Shown here piece by piece: positions 42,191 through 49,842 of a DNA stretch of 64,000 nucleotides. The translations under genes were made by a program, and so were the position numbers. This DNA comes from Lachancea dasiensis. Taxonomy: Eukaryota > Ascomycota > Saccharomycetes > Saccharomycetales > Saccharomycetaceae. Numbering within the stretch: position 1 is the first letter of the stretch; each line of letters begins with the position of its first letter. The notes below the pieces were generated by a model. The model ran no database searches and was not told where the DNA came from. It saw only the letters and a program-made list of their open reading frames with translations. The DNA lies in assembly GCA_900074725.1 (NCBI GenBank), contig LT598457.1, positions 992,001-1,056,000 on the forward strand. Direction: 5' to 3'.

Positions 42191-43111
42191 TGTTGGGAAT
42201 AATGTGAGCTACTAGGGAACTGATGGTGATGTGCCCCTCATCGCATAATCAGCGTCAGGAAATATGTGACACAGTGGTACAGAATGATGGTACGTAACAG
42301 AGGCCATCCAAATCGACTTACCATCTAAGACAAGTCGAAGAGATCAACTGTTGTCCAATGGGATTGACGATTGAAAAGTTATCGGCATTGTATGGTATTG
42401 AAGCTGTAAACCATGGACAACAGAATGATCTAGAACGGGTGATTAATAATTGCGTTATCCAGAGTCACTGAGCGAGAATTGCATCAATACCAAGCGTTTG
42501 TTCAGGTAGCTGAACCAATTCTAATTCCTGAAATAATCACGGAGAGATAAACAGAATTCCCTAGATCCGAGTTACTCATCTTATAATGACTATGTCAGAC
42601 TTACAAGACAGATTTAGTAATCTTTCTGTTGGGAATAATATGAATAAACTGATGGTGATGTGCGTCTAATCGCATAATCAGCGTCAGTGAATATGTGACA
42701 CAGTGGTACAGAATGATAGTACACAATCAAGGCCATACAAATAGAGCTAAAAGCTAAGACAAACCGAAGAGAACAACTATTGTCCAATAGGATTGGCCAT
42801 TGATAAGTTATCGGTAGTGTACGGCATTGAAGCCGTAATCCTTGGGCAATAGAATGATCTAGAATGGGTGATTAATAAATATGTTGACCAGAGTCACCGA
42901 GTGAGAATTGTATAAATACCAGGCTTTTGTTCAGGTAACTGAACCAATTCTAATGCCTAAAATAATCACGGAGAGATAAATAGAATTCCCTAGATCCAAG
43001 TTACTCATCTTACAATGACTATGTCCGACTTACAAGACAAATTTAGTAAGCTTTCTACTGATGAATCAGATTCGCCTCAATACTTTCTACTAATAAATCA
43101 GACTTGCCTCA
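42191..43111 (+). mobile_element. Ty1/copia-type LTR fossil (older), split by a younger LTR
   Basis: An LTR beginning TGTTGGGAATAAT at 42191 runs to 42626 and resumes at 43088-43111 (ends GCCTCA), about 460 bp in all. As in Ty1, the LTR reaches into the start of gag (MTMSDLQD from an ATG at 42586). It is interrupted by a second LTR of the same family. No complete element is present. The two copies differ at many positions, so the older one is long dead. Confidence 0.82.
42627..43082 (+). mobile_element. Ty1/copia-type LTR fossil (younger), inserted into the older LTR
   Basis: Begins TGTTGGGAATAAT at 42627 and ends near 43079-43082 (GCCTCA or GCCTCAATA). The 5 bp CTTTC occurs on both sides (42622-42626 and 43083-43087), which is a target-site duplication in the older LTR. 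A TATA-like sequence sits near 42911, and the gag start (ATG at 43015) is inside the LTR. It is probably a solo LTR, since nothing of the internal region lies between it and the resumed older copy. Confidence 0.82.
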
Positions 43112-43240
43112 AAAAATTTCCACGACAACGGGCTATTAGCTGCATCAACAGAGCGTGGAATTACAGGAAAATATTAAATTGACAGAAGTATAAGACTGAC
43201 AGGCCCTGATTAAGAGTCTATTAAATGAAGCGGGGCAGCC
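43112..43240 (+). mobile_element. Possible remnant of the older element's internal (gag) region
   Basis: The sequence directly after the older LTR looks like degenerate coding sequence (for example a short LAASTERG-like stretch near 43137-43160). This could be gag remains, so the older LTR may be a 5' LTR. The right limit is unclear. Confidence 0.35.
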
Positions 43241-44245
43241 ATGATGCACTACTAGCTCCCCATGAAGGCTCTCCAGTAATGTCCTTGGAGATATCAAGAT
43301 GACTCGAAGCTTATGTGTCAATTTGACGTTTATCGATGTTTAGTGAAGTCGAGGGAAAATGTCTGAAGAGAGACCAGACAACCGGGACAAATAGGAGTTT
43401 ATTCATAGATGAAAGTAAGTCAATAGTTAAGAATATGCAGAATAAGTAGGTCTGTGGGTTTGAAGCAGCTTCTGATCTTCTAATTGAGGCGTGGTAAATG
43501 CCCCACAGCATCTGTAGTCGTGAACAATTATCATAACCTCAACTTAAAAAAAAGCTTCTATAAAGAATAGGAGAGCCAGTAGACCTTATGAGTATTCACT
43601 ATTAACTCGATTATCTATATCTGACCTTCGTAGTTCTGATCGATCGGTCTTCCTTTATATGTTTTCCTGTACTCTGACTTAAATCTGAGGAACGTCATTT
43701 TGACCTACGGTCTTGAGGCATTGTGCCATCTCGACCGAATCCAGCTGAGGTTGCCACATGCTATCTTATCAGTGCCTCATGGCTATGCAGACTTGCTGAA
43801 TAGTCTCTGACCGAGGTCCTGTCATTGTTCTTAGTCCTGTCACTTGTCACTATTCCTGTCACTCCAGGACATCTGTCACACGGGCTTATCGTTGATATCA
43901 GGTAGTGAGAGTACTTTCGATCCAAAGCAGCTTGGAATTATGCTATAGCTCTTATAGACTAACTCTAGCACAATAACGATTATAAACCTGTAGGGATCTT
44001 GTAACTTACAATTACGACTTGTTCTTTCTAGCTTAGTAGATGTAAATAGCATAGTCTGACGGCACTGCCTTTATACATTAGGTCTTAAGCATTACCATTT
44101 CATGAATAGTGAGGCTAAAACATGTATGACGTCTAAGGTGTATGAGTCTCATGTTCGTGAAGCCCTTACACTCTAGTATTATGCCTAAGCTTATGCCATG
44201 TGTGCCATCTTATGATGATGTTTCACTCTTCATTTTCTTTAAGGT
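43241..44245. other. Unrecognised sequence between the LTR fossils and tRNA-Val
   Basis: About 1 kb with no credible gene. It includes a cluster of four CTGTCA hexamers at 43819, 43837, 43856 and 43873. On the minus strand, a TATAAA-like box near 43660 followed by an A/T-rich tract could be a strongly decayed LTR in the opposite orientation, but I cannot find its ends. The region directly upstream of a tRNA gene is a classic landing site for yeast retrotransposons. Confidence 0.4.
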
Positions 44246-44319
44246 GGTTTCGTGGTCTAGTCGGTTATGGCATCTGCTTAACACGCAGAACGTCCCCAGT
44301 TCGATCCTGGGCGAAATCA
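44246..44319 (+). tRNA. tRNA-Val, anticodon AAC
   Basis: A 74-nt cloverleaf: acceptor GGTTTCG pairs with CGAAATC before the discriminator A. The anticodon loop TTAACAC gives AAC at 44280-44282, and the T arm is CCCAGTTCGATCCTGGG. It appears identical to the S. cerevisiae tRNA-Val(AAC) as I recall it. There is no intron. The Pol III terminator is the T run at 44323-44330. Confidence 0.97.
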
Positions 44320-44322
44320 TTG

Positions 44323-44330
44323 TTTTTTTT
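44323..44330 (+). terminator. Pol III terminator of tRNA-Val
   Basis: A run of eight T residues starting four bases after the tRNA 3' end. Confidence 0.85.
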
Positions 44331-44431
44331 AGTTATTTTTTTGTCATGACTTTTGAAGGTCAAAAGCTATTAAAGTTTGGACGTGCACGAACATCTTCGA
44401 TATCGAGGTGATACCATAACCGTGGAAAGTA

Positions 44432-45343
44432 ATGGAAGTAGAGTTCCCAACCAATAGTAATGACTGTGATCTGTTCAATACGGACTGCAAAGATCAGGGG
44501 AGCCTCGGCAATCCTGAGGCTGAAGAAGGTAACATTAGATTTGATTTGAGTGACATTCACGGGCGATATGAAAGCTTTCAAAGAGCCATTAAGAGCGGGG
44601 ATAACATGGTTCAGGGCATAGAGCTAAGTAATCCGACATTTCAGGAGCTACTTTCTTGGAGTGACCGTGGTAATTTATCTATTTCCTCTCCATCGTCAAA
44701 TTCACCTGGAAACTCTAATGACAATGGCTCGGATCGTAAAAGTCACAGGGCTGGCTCGAACGCCACTGGCATGGTACACAACGACCTGCAAGAAGAAGAT
44801 TCGTTGTCTGAAAAGGAGGTTTTAGCACGGAAAAAGGCTCAGAACAGAGCAGCCCAGAAGGCGTTCAGGGAACGCAAAGAAGCGAAGTTAAAGGAATTAG
44901 AGTCAAAGCTTATGACGAGTGAACGAGACAAGGAGGCACTTCGTAAGGAGATTGACGATTTAAAACAACAGAACATGGAAATAACTACAGAAAACCGTCT
45001 TCTGTTGCGCAGGAATAACTCAGGCTCATCAATTGGTTTACAAAAAGACACACCCAAAGCTCCAAAATTTCATTTCCCTAGTCAAAGTGAATTCTTAGAA
45101 TCTGCTGTCGAAAGCCATGTAGCTCCTTTGGAGCTACCGCTAAAGAGCGTCAGTTACGAACACGCTGGTCAAAGGTTACTTACTTTGCCTGCCACCTGGG
45201 AGTACCTCCACGACCTTTCTCAAGACGAAGAGTTTGACGTGTATTATGTGATGCAGAACCTTAAGGGCCTCGAGGTTTGCCATGGCCTTGGGCCAGCGTA
45301 CCGGAAAAGTGTGGTTGATGACTTGGTGCGACAGTGCAAGTAA
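44432..45343 (+). CDS. YAP3: bZIP transcription factor Yap3
   Basis: A 303-residue Yap-family bZIP protein. The basic region and leucine zipper (KKAQNRAAQKAFRERKEAKLKE ...) span about residues 130-195, with the Yap-specific QNRAAQKAFRER DNA-contact motif. The C-terminal domain, LTLPATWEYLHDLSQDEEFDVYYVM and CHGLGPAYRKSVVDDLV, matches S. cerevisiae Yap3 (330 residues) and distinguishes it from Yap1, Yap2/Cad1 and the other Yaps. The start codon is only 112 bp after tRNA-Val, so the promoter is short or overlaps the tRNA. In S. cerevisiae YAP3 (YHL009C) is near STE20; here it sits 5 kb from STE20, across CUE2-MIF2 and on the opposite relative strand. Confidence 0.9.
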   Translation: MEVEFPTNSNDCDLFNTDCKDQGSLGNPEAEEGNIRFDLSDIHGRYESFQRAIKSGDNMVQGIELSNPTFQELLSWSDRGNLSISSPSSNSPGNSNDNGSDRKSHRAGSNATGMVHNDLQEEDSLSEKEVLARKKAQNRAAQKAFRERKEAKLKELESKLMTSERDKEALRKEIDDLKQQNMEITTENRLLLRRNNSGSSIGLQKDTPKAPKFHFPSQSEFLESAVESHVAPLELPLKSVSYEHAGQRLLTLPATWEYLHDLSQDEEFDVYYVMQNLKGLEVCHGLGPAYRKSVVDDLVRQCK

Positions 45344-45574
45344 AACAGTTTAACATAGGTACAAGACAATCTCGTGGCATATATATACAGGAACATAATG
45401 ACTAGGATAATATGGATGTTTTAGAAAGTAAATACTACGACTATTAGATGCGCGTGTGACCTTGGTACTTTACTCATTGGGAAGTTCAAACAGGATTATA
45501 ACGCAAATTTATTGCACCTTAAGAGAGCTGTAAAATAGTCGCTATCGCATCGAAATCGAATCTCAAGAAAAAAA

Positions 45575-46276
45575 ATGGGGAGAAAGCCCTCCAGAATTGA
45601 TAAGAACTTGACCCAAAAAACGAAGGCTACCAAGTTCGAGTTTCCTGATGCAGTTTTAAGCCTGAACTCAAGCCTCAAACGTTATGAGTATCTTCCGGTA
45701 CCCGAATGCATAATGGACGATAAAGTTATCATCATTAACAAGTTCCTTTCAGATCTAGTTAGCCAAGAACTATGTAGTAGCTTCTCACAAGCAGGGGTAA
45801 TGGAGCTTTTCAGACAGCGTGGCACAAAAGAATATGCGGAGCGAATAAATGACAGATTCGCATCATATAATCCCAAGGTTGCTGGAATTTTATGGGAAAG
45901 ACTCTTGAAGTGCCTCTCGCAAGACGACCACGTCATGGAAACTCTAGGATTCATGAATGCAAAGGGTCTCAACCCTCAGTTACGAACATATAGGTATGGA
46001 AAGGGGCACATGTTTGCCAAGCATTACGATTCTTCAGTGGTGGTTCCAAATGAAGGAACCACGCGATGGACTCTATTAGTTTATTTAACTGGTGGGGATC
46101 AGTTAGTAGGCGGGGACACGATTTTCTATTCAGCTAGTAATCAAAAATATCCTGCTGTGCATCCTCAGGTTGGAATGGCCCTTTTACACAAGCATGGGGA
46201 CGATTGTTTGTTGCATGAAGCTCAGGAAGTATACGACGGTGTCAAATGGGTCTTAAGAAGTGACGTAGTATTTTGA
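45575..46276 (+). CDS. 2-oxoglutarate/Fe(II)-dependent oxygenase, prolyl 4-hydroxylase-like
   Basis: A 233-residue protein with the fold signature of prolyl 4-hydroxylase-type dioxygenases: RYGKGHMFAKHYD carries the HxD iron ligands (His150, Asp152). WTLLVYLTGGDQLVGGDTIFY is the core strand pair after it. HEAQEVYDGVKWVLRSDVVF carries the distal His214 and, ten residues on, Lys224, the expected 2-oxoglutarate anchor. All catalytic residues are therefore in place. There is no signal peptide; the N-terminus is basic (MGRKPSRIDKNLTQKTKATK). I know no S. cerevisiae orthologue; yeast Tpa1 is much longer. The substrate is unknown: protein side chain, nucleic acid or small molecule are all possible. 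It lies between YAP3 and CUE2, both on the same strand. Confidence 0.82.
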   Translation: MGRKPSRIDKNLTQKTKATKFEFPDAVLSLNSSLKRYEYLPVPECIMDDKVIIINKFLSDLVSQELCSSFSQAGVMELFRQRGTKEYAERINDRFASYNPKVAGILWERLLKCLSQDDHVMETLGFMNAKGLNPQLRTYRYGKGHMFAKHYDSSVVVPNEGTTRWTLLVYLTGGDQLVGGDTIFYSASNQKYPAVHPQVGMALLHKHGDDCLLHEAQEVYDGVKWVLRSDVVF

Positions 46277-46424
46277 CACAGAGTTAAGGGATGTTTCTCA
46301 TGTTAATTCTGAGAGGTGATCCATTTTCTAGTTATCAGTTTTTTATGGCGGCGATGCGATGGCTGGAAAAAGATTGCAAAACGACCTTTTATTTACCAAT
46401 CAATGTACGATAAAATAGCTAACA

Positions 46425-47810
46425 ATGTCAGAGGCCATATCTTCATTAGTCGTTCTGTTTCCGAATGTCAACGAATCAGTACTTGAAAAAACTCTAGAGA
46501 GTGCAAATGGCGATGTCGGCGTTGCCTGCAACATGATTCTGAGTGAACAAGAAGCCTTATGTCACTCCAACGAAGATGAGCTTACCAATGAAGTTCTCCC
46601 CGTAGAAGCCGAAACAAAGGATTCTAGGAAGACAGAAAATACCTCCCGGTCTCCAAACTTGGGCCCAGTCAATTTGAAAAAGCGCTTATATAGGCCGATC
46701 CATTCTTTTGAGAAGCTACAGCCAACTGGTTGTTTATCAAACAAAGCTGCAAACACTAAGGCATGGAATGCATCAGCCGACCACATACGCGAGATTGTAG
46801 AACACACTGATGTGCCAAAGAATATCGCACAGATCGCTTATCATAAACAAGCGTTGAACCCTGCTAGGGCAATAATTGACATCATATATCACTTTTCAAG
46901 CCATGTCTTCAGAGTTGAAGCACCTACCTCACAATCAGGTGGCCCTGAATCTACCACGGCTTACCCAAGTACATCTATTCTTGGAGTGGGTGGACGCGTA
47001 CAATCAACTCGCGGTCTCGCGCATCGAAAGGATATGAACTTTGGATTTAAAGAGCGATCTAATGAACAAGGAGATGAAGCTCACAATAGGCTAGACACAA
47101 AGGAGCTCGATAAGGATAAGGGTGATTCAGAAAGTTTAATCAGAGCCAGCTACGAGTTGAATTTGACGATAGCTAGCAATCCACCACTTAAGGCCATAAA
47201 TCCGTTATTTTGGAAGACTGCATTGAGGTTTTACCGTGGTGATATTTTAAGAACAACTTTAGTTGGCTCATATATCCTCAATAACAACTCTTCTCAGTAC
47301 ACTTTCATTGACGCTGTGGCTAAGCAAACATCTTCTGGCTTTCCCGAATCTACCACGGGCACTAAAAAAAATGTGACCTCTAAACTGCGGCCACCCTCTT
47401 CCACGTCAGACAAACAATCTATTTCACAAAGCAGCTTTGATACCAAAGATAAGTACGCAAGGGCATTGCAAATTTTCGACGACTTATTCAATACTCATTC
47501 CGCTGATCTGCACGGTTTCTACCCACAGGAAGCGAAAGCGGTAGCACAAGCTTGCTTGGAAACTTGGTGGGAAGAGGAAATTAGCTTACGCGAGATCAAT
47601 GCTGATCGTGCTAGGCTTATAAGGGCCCAAAACATCGCCCCAATTAAGATCATTACAGGACGTGGCCTGCACAGTGTGGGAGGTATTTCAAAAGTGCGAA
47701 ACACAATAAAGAGTTTTTTAGATCAATACAACTACGTCTACACCGAAGAGGCATCGTACTTTGTGGTTGAAGGGCGGCGTACTGTAAAATTGCCAACCAG
47801 GAGTCGATGA
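46425..47810 (+). CDS. CUE2: No-go decay endonuclease Cue2
   Basis: Cue2 cleaves mRNA in the A site of stalled, collided ribosomes. The 461-residue product (443 in yeast) starts with a ubiquitin-binding CUE domain (SSLVVLFPNVNESVLEKTLESANGDVGVACNMIL), has a second CUE-like helical segment near residue 125, and ends with a Smr nuclease domain. The conserved DLHGFYPQEA and GRGLHSVGG motifs and the end YFVVEGRR are visible. It matches the chromosome XI order CUE2-MIF2, and the gap to MIF2 is 145 bp. Confidence 0.93.
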   Translation: MSEAISSLVVLFPNVNESVLEKTLESANGDVGVACNMILSEQEALCHSNEDELTNEVLPVEAETKDSRKTENTSRSPNLGPVNLKKRLYRPIHSFEKLQPTGCLSNKAANTKAWNASADHIREIVEHTDVPKNIAQIAYHKQALNPARAIIDIIYHFSSHVFRVEAPTSQSGGPESTTAYPSTSILGVGGRVQSTRGLAHRKDMNFGFKERSNEQGDEAHNRLDTKELDKDKGDSESLIRASYELNLTIASNPPLKAINPLFWKTALRFYRGDILRTTLVGSYILNNNSSQYTFIDAVAKQTSSGFPESTTGTKKNVTSKLRPPSSTSDKQSISQSSFDTKDKYARALQIFDDLFNTHSADLHGFYPQEAKAVAQACLETWWEEEISLREINADRARLIRAQNIAPIKIITGRGLHSVGGISKVRNTIKSFLDQYNYVYTEEASYFVVEGRRTVKLPTRSR

Positions 47811-47955
47811 TTAGAGAAGGACGAAAATGTCACGTTTCTGGTGATGATAGTTTTCGTGTTTATTATCATTGACCTTCAGCCATCAGATACCACAACGAAG
47901 ACTAATGTGCGGATTGATGCTGTGACAAAGACAAGATATAACAATTTCGCTTACA

Positions 47956-49686
47956 ATGGATTATATGAATCTTGGGGTAACCTCAAGAAAGACAGGCATC
48001 AAAATAGAGGGTGGCATAGGTAAGGATGAATATTCTATGGAGAATGTGGACGAGTTCTTTAAGGATGAAGAAAGCTCAATGTCGATCAAAAGAAAGAGCC
48101 GGAAATCGTCTTTACTTTCTTTTCAAAAATCTGTTTTACCTGAAGGCTTTGCAGATACGTCGAGAAGGAGTTCTAATTTTCTTCCACCAAGCGTGCCGAC
48201 CATTCCAGAGGACGGAAACGAGCACTCGCTAGGCCAATTACAAGACGGTGAAAGCTTCGAGGAGCGCAATACTGTCGAATACGGGATAAATGATGAGCTT
48301 TCTCCTGCACCGGCTTTTGTCAACTTTCCTGAAGAGTCAAACAGACCCAAAAGACGGCCCGTCAATTTTGGACACCCCACACATGAATATGTGGGGGGAC
48401 GAGATACCGAAGCCGACGAGGAAGAAGATGACGGTGCTACCATCCCAAAAACGCCAGAATCAGACTATGGAAACGAGAGCTACCGCGACGTCCCTGATTT
48501 AGTTGCTGACGAGGAGGATGAACCTTCTCACGGAAATACGACTTTCAATACTTCAGACAATGCTTTAATGGAGGATGAGATAGATTATGACTATCAACCC
48601 CACAACGATAATGATCAATACCATATCGGAGAAAGAGTTCAGCATAAAGTTGGCCGCACGAGGCCTTCCTCTTCAGACGGCGACGACGATAGCTCTGCAG
48701 CTTCCTCCCATGACGATGATAGTGAGGGAGGAAATGACACCGGTATCCTTCTTGGCAGGTCCACGAAAAAACAAGATGTTAGGAGAGCTATTGAAGAAGA
48801 AGCCTCGGATAGTAGCTCCGAGGAAGATTTTATGAAGAATCAGGCTCGAACGCTGGGGGAGGATGTTAATTATTCTAAAGTCAATGGTGTAAGAAAGTCC
48901 AATCGCGTTAAGATAGCACCTTTAGAGTACTGGAGGAACGAGAGAGTAGTATACAAACGTAAGTCGAAGAAACCTGTGCTGGAAATTGACAAAGTTATTA
49001 CTTTCGAGAAAGATGACGATGAGGAAGAAGAAATGAAAAGGAATAAAAAAGCAAATACTAGACCCTTCAATTACGCTCCTTCAGGGCGACCTAGAGGCAG
49101 ACCCAGAAAAAACCAAAGCCTCACAAACGCAAGGGTGGGCACATCCGCAGATCAGCAATTGATAGAAAAAATTAAATCGGGCTTCATACAGCGCTCTGAG
49201 TGGTTTTCTGAGGGGATTTTTAAAGGACAAGTGCATATTTCTGCAAGTGGTGAAGAAGGAGAAGAGGTCTTGGCACAAAGGCAGCCTCCAGAACTGGAGC
49301 CCGAATTTCAAAATGGCGGTAAAGAATTTATGTTGAAAGCACTTTTTGACAAACAACGCCACTTGTTTGCCAGTGGGATACTGACAATACCTATAGGATC
49401 AAGGAAGAGGCCTTCTGATGCCAATAATGTTTTCCTAAATTTTTACGTCATAACAGGAGTCCTTGAAGTTACAATCAACGATAACAGCTTTCTGTGTACC
49501 GAGGGATGCAGCTTTCAAGTTCCAGCACATAATGACTATGCTCTTGATAATAAGGGGAGAACCACTGCGAAAATGTATTTCGTGCAAGTCAATATCTTCT
49601 CTGATGGTGTTGAATTATACAACAAAATTGGCGATGGTAAAGATACGAGAAATTCACTAAGTGATATGAGCATATCCAGAAGTTGA
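47956..49686 (+). CDS. MIF2: Inner kinetochore protein Mif2 (CENP-C)
   Basis: Mif2 binds the Cse4 nucleosome and links centromeric chromatin to the MIND complex. The product has 576 residues (549 in yeast). The N-terminus MDYMNLGVTSRKTGI and EYSMENVDEFFKD is the conserved MIND-binding segment. DVPDLVADEEDE follows a long acidic region. The CENP-C motif (VRKSNRVKIAPLEYWRNERV, residues about 310-330) contacts the nucleosome. An AT-hook-like GRPRGRPRK comes next, and the C-terminal 100 residues form the cupin dimerisation domain. MIF2 converges on STE20, which is not its neighbour in S. cerevisiae. Confidence 0.95.
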   Translation: MDYMNLGVTSRKTGIKIEGGIGKDEYSMENVDEFFKDEESSMSIKRKSRKSSLLSFQKSVLPEGFADTSRRSSNFLPPSVPTIPEDGNEHSLGQLQDGESFEERNTVEYGINDELSPAPAFVNFPEESNRPKRRPVNFGHPTHEYVGGRDTEADEEEDDGATIPKTPESDYGNESYRDVPDLVADEEDEPSHGNTTFNTSDNALMEDEIDYDYQPHNDNDQYHIGERVQHKVGRTRPSSSDGDDDSSAASSHDDDSEGGNDTGILLGRSTKKQDVRRAIEEEASDSSSEEDFMKNQARTLGEDVNYSKVNGVRKSNRVKIAPLEYWRNERVVYKRKSKKPVLEIDKVITFEKDDDEEEEMKRNKKANTRPFNYAPSGRPRGRPRKNQSLTNARVGTSADQQLIEKIKSGFIQRSEWFSEGIFKGQVHISASGEEGEEVLAQRQPPELEPEFQNGGKEFMLKALFDKQRHLFASGILTIPIGSRKRPSDANNVFLNFYVITGVLEVTINDNSFLCTEGCSFQVPAHNDYALDNKGRTTAKMYFVQVNIFSDGVELYNKIGDGKDTRNSLSDMSISRS

Positions 49687-49842
49687 AGCAGGTAACATGC
49701 AGAATTAACTACAAAGCCACTTAGTTTAAAATCTATGAACATATAATACAATAGAAATTCAATATTGCCCATTCCCCTTTGATAGCGAAAACCTCGTATT
49801 CATTATTAGTGCACTGCTTCCAAAGGTGTTCTAAATTACAAA

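Noticed and set aside
43311-43511. 66-codon frame in the tRNA-upstream region
   Set aside because: No similarity to anything known to me and no codon pattern; it is in decayed repeat-like DNA.
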